Shown here one piece after another: positions 1 to 8,298 of a stretch of DNA of 64,000 nt. Source of the stretch: an uncultured archaeon (GTDB lineage Archaea > Thermoproteota > EX4484-205 > JAAOZP01); NCBI GenBank assembly GCA_938045545.1, contig CALIBN010000024.1, positions 1-64,000 on the forward strand, read 5' to 3'. The notes beneath the pieces were generated by a model that was not told where the DNA came from, ran no database searches, and saw only the letters and a program-made list of their open reading frames with translations. The number at the start of each line of letters is the position of its first letter. Positions within the stretch are counted from its first letter, which is position 1. The position numbers and the translations under genes were made by a program.

Positions 1-21
1 AACAGACGGGCAGTATAAGAC

Positions 22-76
22 ATTCCGACGATACTCGGATGGCACACTGATGGAATACGGATGCCACTCGGCCGCC
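22..76. repeat. 11-bp iteron array A, upstream of nurA
   Basis: Five adjacent 11-bp units with exact spacing start at 22, 33, 44, 55 and 66. The best-conserved core is CGGATG, and the last unit ends as a partial unit running into GCCGCC. The same array with the same spacing occurs at 21735-21789 and, inverted, at 22672-22737. The spacing is close to one DNA turn, so a protein bound to each unit would sit on one face. The array ends directly before the TATA box of the nurA operon, so a regulatory role is likely. Binding by the winged-helix protein at 21863 is inference. Confidence 0.8.
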
Positions 77-105
77 TTTTTATATGTAGAAAGAGCGTTG
101 CAACG
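77..105 (+). promoter_or_regulatory. nurA operon promoter with palindromic operator candidate
   Basis: TTTTTATAT at 77-85 is a good archaeal TATA box, preceded by a GC-rich block. The perfect palindrome CGTTGCAACG at 96-105 lies about 20 bases downstream, over or just before the expected transcription start. The same TATA-palindrome arrangement recurs at 21790-21820 before the membrane winged-helix gene, and similarity continues to about base 145. A palindrome here would suit a dimeric repressor. The leader to the nurA start is about 60 bases. Confidence 0.65.
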
Positions 106-167
106 AAGTAGAACATTTCTACCCCCCAAACGTTAAAAATAAGGCTTAAAACTGTTTTTCAAGCAGG

Positions 168-1445
168 ATGGCTGAGGAGCAGTTCTTCCAGATGTTCCTA
201 AGCGGGTTGCGTGAATCAATAAGCAGGCTGAGCCCGCTAAGCTTCAACTCGTCGCCTTTCAAAGCTTCCTATCTTTCAAAATGGTACCCCTATGATGAAA
301 CGTGTGAGCCGGATGGGGCCGTGGCTGCTTGCGATGGGAGCATCAGCGAGTCAAGCTTCTCCGGAGGCCTGGTTGTCTGGGTTGCTAGATCCGTTGCACA
401 TGTTTACTTAAAGGAGGGAGAGCCGATCAGCCTTCTGGAGGCTGGGGTGGAAGCGGGCTATAGGCTTCAGGGCAGAGGGCTGTTTCTAAGGGCCCTGGAG
501 CTTAGAACGTTGAGGCTGGCTTTAGAAAAAGCCTCCCAGTTGTACGGGAGGGTCTTCGGCATTTTCGACGGAAGCTTCTACCTTACTTTTCTACACCACA
601 GGGACCGCTTAAGGGCTTTTTCAAGGGTTTTTGAGAATTACGTTAGGGAGCTGACTCTTCTCCTAAGGCTTGTCGACGAGGAAAAGATGGCCGTGGGTGT
701 TTCTAAGGACAGCGACATCAGTTATCTCAGGGCTAAGATAATGATTGATATTCTGCACAGCATGGATCCTGAGATTGCTGCTGAAGCAAGGGGGAGAAGC
801 ATAAGGAGGATTAGGGAAGTGTTGGGAGAGAAGGTTAAGGGACTGCCTCCGGGTTCAATGTTGAAAACCTGTTTTGAAGAGTTGGAGCAGGATTTTTCAG
901 ATGAAGGGGTTTACAGCGAGATAGCCCCCAGCCCAGGTTTCACGAAGCCTCTTCTTCTAGCGCCGCAGACGATTTTCCTAACCGGGGAGGCTAAGTCAAC
1001 CAGCTGGTGGGACTCAGGGTTCAGGGCGCGTCTAAAGCGTGATGAAGAGTTAAAAGGGGTTCTCGAGGCGCTTGACGACTATTTTTCAAACCCTCCGGTG
1101 GCGTTAACATACTGGATGCCGAGTATGGGCTCCAAAGTATACAGGGTCGACGTGCCTTCAAGCATCCTCGGTTACACTGGCCAGGGTGGAAGTCTTTCAG
1201 GAGACTTTTTCATAGGCGATTCGGGCGTTGAAAAGGCGAAAAAGATATTCTGCGTATTAAATAGGCTGCAGAAAGAGCCTCATGTAGTGCACCCTCTCGC
1301 TGAAGTGGACTCTATTGCCAGGCTCAGTAGGAGCATCTACAAGGATGCTTATGAGCCGGTTGTCGTCGAAGAGTTGAGGAGGAGAGGTTTTAAAGCAAGC
1401 CCTAGGAGGAGAAGCATTAGGGATGCTGTGTTGAGGGGATACTGA
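168..1445 (+). CDS. nurA: NurA 5'-3' nuclease
   Basis: This is the first gene of the archaeal end-resection operon. NurA is a dimeric, manganese-dependent nuclease that docks on the HerA hexamer and degrades the 5' strand at double-strand breaks. The conserved first acidic motif is visible as AACDGSISESSF around residue 55, and the length (425 aa) fits the family. The stop codon overlaps the ATG of herA by one base (TGATG), so translation is probably coupled. The gene is preceded by the 11-bp iteron array and palindrome described separately, which is unusual for this operon. The family call rests on the acidic motif and the very strong context. Confidence 0.93.
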   Translation: MAEEQFFQMFLSGLRESISRLSPLSFNSSPFKASYLSKWYPYDETCEPDGAVAACDGSISESSFSGGLVVWVARSVAHVYLKEGEPISLLEAGVEAGYRLQGRGLFLRALELRTLRLALEKASQLYGRVFGIFDGSFYLTFLHHRDRLRAFSRVFENYVRELTLLLRLVDEEKMAVGVSKDSDISYLRAKIMIDILHSMDPEIAAEARGRSIRRIREVLGEKVKGLPPGSMLKTCFEELEQDFSDEGVYSEIAPSPGFTKPLLLAPQTIFLTGEAKSTSWWDSGFRARLKRDEELKGVLEALDDYFSNPPVALTYWMPSMGSKVYRVDVPSSILGYTGQGGSLSGDFFIGDSGVEKAKKIFCVLNRLQKEPHVVHPLAEVDSIARLSRSIYKDAYEPVVVEELRRRGFKASPRRRSIRDAVLRGY

Positions 1446-3001
1446 TGGAGCCGCTTGGAAGAGTGATAGAGGAGTCCACCCCTTACGGTTTCGTTTTTAA
1501 AACAGGTATAGATAATCCAGTAGCCCTCCACGACTATGTTTTCGTCGAGGTGAATAATTTTGACGATGGAAGGCTGGAGAAGGTAAGGGTTTTAGCGGAG
1601 ATCGTCGGCCTGGCTTCTAAAAACCCCCTTGCGACGGAGAGGCTGGCTGCTGAGCAACAGGTGTCGCCATACTCGTACAAGCTGGTTTCAGCAGAGGTGG
1701 TGGGGTATCTTAAGGATGGGCGAATCATGAGGCCGAAGGTTGCTCCAGACCCTAACGCGCCTGTCTACAGGGCTGACGACGAGCTTCTTCAAACATTCTT
1801 CTCAGGAGTGAAGAGGAGGATACCCGTGTACGTAGCGATGCTCCTCAACAGGCCCATGGTTAAGGTACCGATACATCTTCAAGACCTTCAGTTTCATTTA
1901 GGAGTTTTCGCAGCTACTCGAGCGGGGAAATCATATTTCGCCGGCAGGCTGATCGAGGAGATTCTCGTGAACACGCCTTTCCCAGTAGTCGTCATAGATA
2001 TTCATGCGGACTACGTTATGATGGATAGGCTGGTTAAAGGCAACAGGCATGGCGAGTTCAACACCGTTGTCTACTATCCGCCTGGCGCTCCGAAAATAGG
2101 CGGGGTGACCGCTGAACAGAGGGAGCTCCAACTAAGCCCTGAGCAGCTGACATACGAGGCGATAATCGCGCTTCTTGGAACTACCCTGGGGGAGAGGCAG
2201 AAAATCGTTTTGAGAAACATCTTGAGGAGGCTTAAATCTGAGAAACGGCCTTTCGGTCTGGGGGACATAACCGACTTAATCAGGAACGAGCTGGAGGAAA
2301 CAGATAGCGATGGTAAGCCGGTGCTTAAGGGAGAGGGTAGAGCCAGGTATGAGAGTCTTCTCGCCCGGCTGGAAGACCTTGGGGAAGAGGTTTCGCTACC
2401 CCCGGCTGGGATGAGTATCTCCGAGCTGCTGGCTCCGAAGACGCTGAGCGTCATCTGTCTAAACGGGCTGCGTTCAAGGGTTCAAGACGCGTACGCCAGT
2501 ATAATTATAGACACCCTGTTCAGACACCAGGTTTCAAGTAAGAGCGACGAGAAGAACTTTACTCCCGTTTTCCTCTTCGTCGAGGAGGCTCACCGTATAG
2601 CTTCTGAGAAGAGCGGGGGTTATGCTGTCAGAACCATATCCACAGCTATAAGGGAGGGTGCCAAGTTCGGGCTCTTCATAACTCTGATAAGCCAGCGTCC
2701 GAGAAACATAGACCCAGACATATTGAGCAACGTCGGGAACTACGCGGTGATGAGAATAACCAACCAGCAGGATCAGAGCGTAATAGAGAATGCCAGTGAA
2801 AGCTTTTACCATAGGCTTATACAGGACCTTCCCGGGCTAAACCAGGGGGAGGCTGTGCTAGTCGGGCCTTTCGTACCTCTTCCGGCTCACGTGAGGACCC
2901 TGGACAGGAGGACGGTTCACCACGGTGTAACGCCTGAGCTCAGCAATATCATGGAAAGGATTAATGAGCAGCTTAGGCAGAGGGAAACGGGCAGGTGGTG
3001 A
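1445..3001 (+). CDS. herA: HerA bipolar DNA translocase ATPase
   Basis: HerA is a hexameric FtsK/HerA-class ATPase that pumps DNA and drives NurA during break resection. An N-terminal HAS-barrel region occupies roughly residues 1-100. The Walker A motif AATRAGKS is near residues 155-163, and the Walker B segment FLFVEEAHRIA is near residue 378. The C-terminal part has the typical DPDILSNVGNYAVMRI stretch. The 518-aa length is normal. The start overlaps the nurA stop, and the gene is followed after six bases by mre11. The second HerA-like protein in this window (22772-24967) is much more divergent and has a different N-terminus. Confidence 0.96.
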   Translation: MEPLGRVIEESTPYGFVFKTGIDNPVALHDYVFVEVNNFDDGRLEKVRVLAEIVGLASKNPLATERLAAEQQVSPYSYKLVSAEVVGYLKDGRIMRPKVAPDPNAPVYRADDELLQTFFSGVKRRIPVYVAMLLNRPMVKVPIHLQDLQFHLGVFAATRAGKSYFAGRLIEEILVNTPFPVVVIDIHADYVMMDRLVKGNRHGEFNTVVYYPPGAPKIGGVTAEQRELQLSPEQLTYEAIIALLGTTLGERQKIVLRNILRRLKSEKRPFGLGDITDLIRNELEETDSDGKPVLKGEGRARYESLLARLEDLGEEVSLPPAGMSISELLAPKTLSVICLNGLRSRVQDAYASIIIDTLFRHQVSSKSDEKNFTPVFLFVEEAHRIASEKSGGYAVRTISTAIREGAKFGLFITLISQRPRNIDPDILSNVGNYAVMRITNQQDQSVIENASESFYHRLIQDLPGLNQGEAVLVGPFVPLPAHVRTLDRRTVHHGVTPELSNIMERINEQLRQRETGRW

Positions 3002-3007
3002 GACACG

Positions 3008-4267
3008 GTGAAGATAGGGGTTTTTGCCGACACCCACATAGGGAGAAACATACCTAGAGAAGTCGGCGAGCTTAGGAGAAACGCTTATCGCCACGCCTTC
3101 ACTCAGGCCATCGATATTTTCGTAAAGGAAAAAGTGGAATGCGCGATCCATTTGGGAGACCTTTTTGAGAAACGCAGCATGATGTCTGAGGACAGTGTTT
3201 TCGTCAAGGAGGAGTTGCAGCGCCTAGTCAACTCTATTCATGAGGAGCATGGTGGAGAAGTATCCGTATTCCTCATTAGGGGGAACCATGACGGTGCCCT
3301 TGACAACAATGCTCTGGATTTCGTTAAGCATCCTCTCGCAAAATATCTCAAGGTGGTGGGTGAGGCCGCTATCAGGGGGGAGGAGGAATCCTATTTTTTC
3401 AAAGGCATCCGGTTAATAGGACTACCTTACCATCCATACATATCGCGTGTTTTCAAGAACGTGAAAAACGTGATCCAGAGAGGGTTTAAGATGGAGGGAG
3501 AGATTAAGATTCTCGCGGTACACAACTTTATTCAGGGGTATCACGAGGTTCCTCCAGGAGTCCCATCGCATAACTGTCTTACACTTAGGGATTTTGACGA
3601 GCTTGGGGCCGATATGGTTTTAGCCGGCCACTATCATGGAAAGGTCAACCCGATGGAGAGTAACGGGACGCTTTTCCTAACGCCTGGCGCGACTGAGGCA
3701 GTCGACCTGTCTGACGAAGGCCCCTTCGGCGTCTACGTGCTGGACGGGGGACAAGTAAGGTTCCAGCCGTTAAAACCTCTGCATGAAATACGCAATGTCG
3801 AAGTGGATTCAAAAGGCGCTGTGAAACCCTGCGAATGGTTCGTCGAACAATCTGTTCGCGAAATAGATGCTTACTCCTCCGATCTTCAGGCTAGAGGTGT
3901 TGATGGGATGTTGCGCCTAGTTTTAAACGGGTACACCGAGAATGATCCCCGTAACATAGACATGGCTCTCCGGAAGGAGATCGCGAAGAAAACAGTCTCA
4001 ACAAGGTTGCTGCACGTTGGCTTGGTTAACCGTGTTGAAGACGTTAAGCAGAGAGCAGTCTTCTCCAGGCTTGGCAGCGGACTAGACTATGCGATGGAGA
4101 TTTTGAAATCGCTCGGGGAAACGTCGGGGGAAGCGATGAGGATCGTGGAGGAGCTGAGTATTACTCTCGATGAAAAGGCGAGTCAGAGAACGGGGCTTCT
4201 CACAGACTCAGATAGGAGCCGCTTCGTAAAACGCTGGGTTCAGATTTTAGAGAAGGCAGGTGGCTGA
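3008..4267 (+). CDS. mre11: Mre11 DNA repair exonuclease
   Basis: Mre11 is the manganese-dependent nuclease of the Mre11-Rad50 complex, which recognises and trims double-strand breaks. The calcineurin-like phosphoesterase motifs appear in order: ADTHIG at residues 7-12, HLGDLFE near 49, RGNHD near 95, AVHN near 176 and AGHYHGK near 213. The C-terminal half is the capping and Rad50-binding region. The start is GTG, six bases after the herA stop. The end overlaps the rad50 start, consistent with one operon. Confidence 0.96.
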   Translation: MKIGVFADTHIGRNIPREVGELRRNAYRHAFTQAIDIFVKEKVECAIHLGDLFEKRSMMSEDSVFVKEELQRLVNSIHEEHGGEVSVFLIRGNHDGALDNNALDFVKHPLAKYLKVVGEAAIRGEEESYFFKGIRLIGLPYHPYISRVFKNVKNVIQRGFKMEGEIKILAVHNFIQGYHEVPPGVPSHNCLTLRDFDELGADMVLAGHYHGKVNPMESNGTLFLTPGATEAVDLSDEGPFGVYVLDGGQVRFQPLKPLHEIRNVEVDSKGAVKPCEWFVEQSVREIDAYSSDLQARGVDGMLRLVLNGYTENDPRNIDMALRKEIAKKTVSTRLLHVGLVNRVEDVKQRAVFSRLGSGLDYAMEILKSLGETSGEAMRIVEELSITLDEKASQRTGLLTDSDRSRFVKRWVQILEKAGG

Positions 4268-6260
4268 AATGAGTGGATTAATCGAAACGCTTAGGCTTAG
4301 AAACCTGGAGCGTTACAGGAATGTTCAGCTAGACTTCTCAGCTGGGCTTAACCTCATAAAAGGTAGGAATTCGACTGGTAAAACTACTCTGCTCAACGCA
4401 TTGACGTTCGCGCTTTTCGGCGAGGTGCCTGAGGCTAGGCCGAAGCTGCTGGTTTCAAAGCTGCCTGGCTCAGGGGAGATGAGCGTTTACGTAAGGTTCA
4501 GAAGCCCGGTGAGCGGCAAGGTTGTTGAAGTTGAGAGAAGGGGCAGTTTAGACAGGAACGGGGATTACAGGACATTGGAACGAATTCTCCGGATTGACGG
4601 TAAAAATGCGTCCTTCAGTAGCGAGGAGGACTTGAGGAGCATGATCACTGGACTTCTCGGGATGAGTTTAAGGAAGTTTATCAACCTGGTCTATGTTAGG
4701 CAAGGTAGGTTAACCGAGATACTGGAGCCTCAGAGGGAACAAATGGACTCAGTGATGGGAATAACGCTGTTAAGAGAGCTGCGTGAACAGCTGGACGGGG
4801 CGCGGAGAGAGCTGGAGAGGTTTAACGGGAAGGATGCTGCAACCGAGATTCAGAGTCTTGAGGAACGGGTGCCGGAGCTCGATTCAAGCCTGAGACAGAT
4901 CGACGAGGACATTTGCCGGTTGAATAGGGAGGTTCAGGAGCTTGAAAACCTTTTGAAGAAGGCGGAATCAAGCGAGTTAACAGAGCTTCTCAACTGTATC
5001 AAGAAGAGGGAGGAGGTTGAGGAGGAGCTGAAGAAGATTTCTTCAAGGAGTCGAGAGCTTCTGGAGCAAGCCGGTGTCTCTTCGATTGAAAAGTTGGAGG
5101 AGAAAATTAGTTCGAGTGAAAAGGAGCTGGAGGCACTGAAAGCAGCGAGAAATAGTTTGAGGAAGGAGCTTGATGCCTCCATGGAGGAATGGTTAAGCGT
5201 GAAGAGCCTTGTTGAAAACCTTGCGAAACAAGTAAGGGAGCGCGAGTCTCTTGCTGGAAGCGGGGCTTCTAAATGCCCCACGTGCGGCCAAGACCTGCAA
5301 CCCGCTGTGATCCAGAGAATTCTGGAGGAGGATCGCAGCTCATTAGCCAGGGCTAGCCTCGAGGAGGCTGAGGCGAGAAAGGTTTACGAGGTGAGAAGCG
5401 TCGAGCTTCAAAACCTTGTTGAAAAAATAAACGCTGTTGAAGGCGAATGCTCAAGGATGAAGACCCTGAGACACCGTCTGAAAGAATATTTGGACTCTGC
5501 TGAAACCCTCGTGAAAACAAGGGGTGAAACCATCGCTAAGGTAAAAGAGATACTAAAAGTCCTCGACCTGCCTTTCACCCCGGAGGATCCTGAACTGAAG
5601 CTGAAGCTGGCCCAGCAGCTCCCCCTTCAGCCGGAGGAGTTAGCCAGAAGAAGGGGTGAGCTTGCTGAGAAGAAGAATGTTTTAGAGAGGAAGATGAGTA
5701 TGAGGGCAGATATCAGCAGGAAACTGGAGGACTACAGTAGGCTGCTCAACCAGCTTAAAAGAAGGATGGAGAAGGCTGGTCTCGCACACAGGTTCTCCCA
5801 GCTCTTCGACCAGGCTGTTGAAACCAGGAGGAGAGAACTGATAAAACGCATAGAGTTCAGAGCATTAGAGTACTATAGGGCTATGACGGATCAGCATGTC
5901 TACGACGCTATAATCATAAACCCGGAGGACTATTCTGTTTCAGTGCATCCGAAAGGGTTGACAGACCCTATTCCCGCAACCAGAGTCGGAGGAGGACACC
6001 AGACTATTCTGGCTCTAGCCATACGTCTCGCCCTCCTCGATGCTCTTGGGCTGAATTCACTGCTGATACTTGACGAGCCCACTTACGGTGTTGACTCGGA
6101 AAACCTTCCGCAGGTTGCAAGCTACATAGGGGAAGCCTCTAAGCAACTCTCTCAAATGATACTTGTAACCCATCACAATATTTGCGAGGAAGAGGCTTCA
6201 AACATTATAGAAGTAAGTGTTCAAGAAGACGGTTCGTCTAAAGCAGAGATTAAAACATAG
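4260..6260 (+). CDS. rad50: Rad50 SMC-like ATPase (short coiled coil)
   Basis: Rad50 is the ATPase and tether partner of Mre11. Walker A GRNSTGKTTLL is near residues 35-45. Long heptad-rich stretches flank a zinc hook with CPTC at about residues 338-341. The signature segment is RVGGGHQT near 575 and Walker B is LLILDEPTYGVD near 603. At 666 aa it is clearly shorter than the roughly 850-900 aa of well-studied archaeal Rad50, so its coiled-coil arms should be short. The GTG start at 4260 overlaps mre11. An ATG three codons later (4269) is an equally good start and would not overlap. Confidence 0.95.
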   Translation: MAEMSGLIETLRLRNLERYRNVQLDFSAGLNLIKGRNSTGKTTLLNALTFALFGEVPEARPKLLVSKLPGSGEMSVYVRFRSPVSGKVVEVERRGSLDRNGDYRTLERILRIDGKNASFSSEEDLRSMITGLLGMSLRKFINLVYVRQGRLTEILEPQREQMDSVMGITLLRELREQLDGARRELERFNGKDAATEIQSLEERVPELDSSLRQIDEDICRLNREVQELENLLKKAESSELTELLNCIKKREEVEEELKKISSRSRELLEQAGVSSIEKLEEKISSSEKELEALKAARNSLRKELDASMEEWLSVKSLVENLAKQVRERESLAGSGASKCPTCGQDLQPAVIQRILEEDRSSLARASLEEAEARKVYEVRSVELQNLVEKINAVEGECSRMKTLRHRLKEYLDSAETLVKTRGETIAKVKEILKVLDLPFTPEDPELKLKLAQQLPLQPEELARRRGELAEKKNVLERKMSMRADISRKLEDYSRLLNQLKRRMEKAGLAHRFSQLFDQAVETRRRELIKRIEFRALEYYRAMTDQHVYDAIIINPEDYSVSVHPKGLTDPIPATRVGGGHQTILALAIRLALLDALGLNSLLILDEPTYGVDSENLPQVASYIGEASKQLSQMILVTHHNICEEEASNIIEVSVQEDGSSKAEIKT

Positions 6261-6363
6261 AATATGGAATTGCTGTTAAACGTTTAGCGTGCGCTCGCGT
6301 AATCCGGAGCATGAGATAAAACTTAATATTTCGGATTTTGCTACTGGTTACGGTTGGTTGAGC

Positions 6364-6843
6364 ATGAGGGTGTTGGTGACCTACTACTCTAAAACTGGAA
6401 ACACGGAAAGCATGGCGAGAGCCATAGCTGAGGGGGCTAAGGAGGTTAAAGGGGTCGTTGCCACGGTTAAGCGGGTTGAGGAAACCTCTTTGGAAGACCT
6501 GGTGGAATCGGACGTTATAATAGTTGGGTCTCCAACCTACTACGGGTTAATGGCGGCTCCTGTGAAAAGGCTTTTAGATGAAAGCGTTAAGATACACGGG
6601 AAGCTTGAAGGAAAGGTTGGGGGAGCCTTTACATCCTCAGGGGGGAGTGCAACGGGGGCTGAAACAACCATCATGTCGATACTGCAAGCCCTGCTTGTCC
6701 ACGGTATGATTATTCAGGGAGACGCAGAGGATAAGCACTACGGAGTTGCCTGCGTCGAGAAGCCTGGTGAAGAAGACTTGGAGCTATGTAGAAAAATGGG
6801 TAGGAGGCTTGCGGAGCTGGCTTCCCGCCTGGTTAAGGACTAG
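6364..6843 (+). CDS. flavodoxin-family protein (WrbA/flavodoxin type)
   Basis: This is a small FMN-binding redox protein. The phosphate-binding loop YYSKTGNTESMA is at residues 6-17, followed by the flavin-contact stretch GSPTYYGLMAAP and the GGAFTSSGGS segment seen in flavodoxins and NAD(P)H:quinone oxidoreductases of the WrbA group. The reading frame is open further upstream. I chose ATG 6364 because the family's N-terminus begins there and because a TATA-like CTTAATATT at about 6322 puts the transcript start close to it. It stands alone after the repair operon. The redox partner is unknown. Confidence 0.85.
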   Translation: MRVLVTYYSKTGNTESMARAIAEGAKEVKGVVATVKRVEETSLEDLVESDVIIVGSPTYYGLMAAPVKRLLDESVKIHGKLEGKVGGAFTSSGGSATGAETTIMSILQALLVHGMIIQGDAEDKHYGVACVEKPGEEDLELCRKMGRRLAELASRLVKD

Positions 6844-7044
6844 CCCTGCTGGGCTCTTGACTTTCACGCCGCCAGCGTTTCCACAATTATTCTCGCGACT
6901 TCAAGCAGTATTCTACCCTCGTGTCGAACGCGTCCAGTAGGTCGCTATATACGTCAATCTAGCAGGCGCTTTAGAACATTAAGCAATTAAGCGTAAATCG
7001 GTAAAAGACTTATGACACTAGCCTTACGGCTGATTAAGACTTGG

Positions 7045-7593
7045 TCATTTCCCGGTTAATACTTCTTCCAGTATCCTTAACGTTTTGTCCTTCTCGGCTC
7101 CCATTTTAATTTTCTTCAAATCCACACTTGTGAATTTTAAGATTCCCTTAATGTCTTCAATATCCTTAATGGCTCTATTCTTAGGAATAGTCGCCTTAAT
7201 CATTCGTAGCTTTGCTAAGATTAATTCTTCGGGCTTCTGGAAAAACGTGTTTACGTTAGCGATTACACCCGGCCTCCTGCTAATCCTTTTTTCAGAAATT
7301 ATTACGTCAACACTGTAAGGAGTCCCTTCATCCCTAATAGTGAAAATCCTATAACCGGATTTAAGTGCACTGCTTAACGCCTTCTCATCGATCTTCAGCC
7401 TCGCTTTTCTCAATGCTGAGATGAGCATGTCCATATCCTTTTTATCGGAGACCCTTACGATAACATCGATATCTACAGTGGAACGAGGGACTCCATAGAA
7501 ACTGGCTGCTAAAGCACCGGTGAAGGCATATTCTAGCTTCGCATTTTCAAATGCGGTCACGAGCCTCCTAACTAGGTTTCTGAACGTCTTCAA
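7045..7593 (-). CDS. nucleotidyltransferase, AbiEii/toxin type
   Basis: This protein of 182 aa has the minimal nucleotidyltransferase core of AbiEii-like and DUF6036-like toxins. The segment TGALAASFYGVPRSTVDID carries the GA/GS motif and the first acidic pair, and a second acidic position is in YSVDVII. A typical C-terminal piece reads PEELILAKL, then DIEDIKGIL. Such enzymes transfer nucleotides to RNA or protein targets and are usually toxins paired with a small upstream gene. That arrangement is present here, with a 4-base overlap with the gene at 7590-7880. The toxin role is inferred from family and context. Confidence 0.75.
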   Translation of the reverse strand: MKTFRNLVRRLVTAFENAKLEYAFTGALAASFYGVPRSTVDIDVIVRVSDKKDMDMLISALRKARLKIDEKALSSALKSGYRIFTIRDEGTPYSVDVIISEKRISRRPGVIANVNTFFQKPEELILAKLRMIKATIPKNRAIKDIEDIKGILKFTSVDLKKIKMGAEKDKTLRILEEVLTGK

Positions 7594-7880
7594 ACGCTCT
7601 TAAACCCCCGTTTCCCTCCCCGATTTCTTTTCATCCATTCGACGCGTCTCCTGAGCTCTTCGAGCAAACGCTCCCCTTCAAGATTAGGATTCATTGCCTT
7701 GATTCCAGCAGCACAGATCTGCATGCATACGTCGCTTATATCTAGGGCCATTTCTACCTTCTGTTCAGGTTTAAGGTTACTCCACCGTTCTGCTCGCTTA
7801 CGCAATACGCTGTACCCCGAATATCCAGTGTAGAACCACGTTATAAAAATTAGCGTGTGCTTTATAGCGCTTGAAATCAT
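7590..7880 (-). CDS. small partner of the nucleotidyltransferase (putative antitoxin)
   Basis: The reading frame codes for up to 96 aa. The part from about residue 33 (WSNLKPEQKVEMALDISD) matches a common pattern of short proteins, with the type 'L-P-E-E-R-x-x-x-A-x-E-x-S-D', that sit before AbiEii-like nucleotidyltransferases. A later stretch, NPNLEGERLLEELRRRV, also fits. The N-terminal 25 residues look less convincing, so the true start may be internal and use a GTG or TTG codon. It overlaps the next gene by four bases. I infer that it neutralises or positions the enzyme. No DNA-binding motif is evident. Confidence 0.6.
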   Translation of the reverse strand: MISSAIKHTLIFITWFYTGYSGYSVLRKRAERWSNLKPEQKVEMALDISDVCMQICAAGIKAMNPNLEGERLLEELRRRVEWMKRNRGGKRGFKSV

Positions 7881-7996
7881 AACTCAATATGTCTAGGAGA
7901 CATGTTTCTCGTAGAGTTTGTAGAGGAAGAGAAGAATGGGCCTGTTAGCTACTGCTCGAAAGTCAGCGCGCTGGTTGTAAGATGTTGTTGGCGGAT

Positions 7997-8182
7997 TTAA
8001 GTATGTATCTTCGATGCTTGTTCTCCCCGCGTCCCCCAGTTGCTCCTCGGCACATCGTGAATTATTATGTTAAGCTATTCAGGTTTAACACCTATCTTCT
8101 CGAAGGCTCTCGTTATCCCTTTTATAAGCTTCTCCTTCTGCTCCTCGGAACGGCCCTCCCACATTTCAACTATAACCACCGG
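7997..8182 (-). pseudogene. 4-oxalocrotonate tautomerase-like gene with no start codon and an internal TAG
   Basis: Read on the minus strand from the CCG at 8180-8182, the frame encodes 61 residues, the usual size of a 4-OT subunit. It begins PVVIVEMWEGRSEEQKEKL with the catalytic Pro first, and later has IIIHDVPRSNWG, the typical second half. Two defects are seen. The codon before the Pro is GAT instead of ATG and is itself preceded by TAG. A TAG also interrupts the frame at 8075-8077, where homologues often have Trp. The frame is otherwise intact to TAA at 7997. Recent decay is the simplest reading. Stop-codon recoding or sequence error are alternatives. Confidence 0.75.
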
Positions 8183-8298
8183 ATCCTAACCACCCTTCAC
8201 CACTTGTTTGCAGCGTCATATTTAGGTTTTAGTCAACCGGCATGTTTAAAATTGACAGCCGGGTTTCTAAGAAGGATTCGGGTTGGTTGGGCAGCCGC

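Noticed and set aside
6844..7044. Possible gene or tRNA in the space after the flavodoxin gene
   Set aside because: A short minus-strand run (DVYSDLLDAFDTRVEYCLKS) is protein-like but has no start and stops quickly. No tRNA fold was found.
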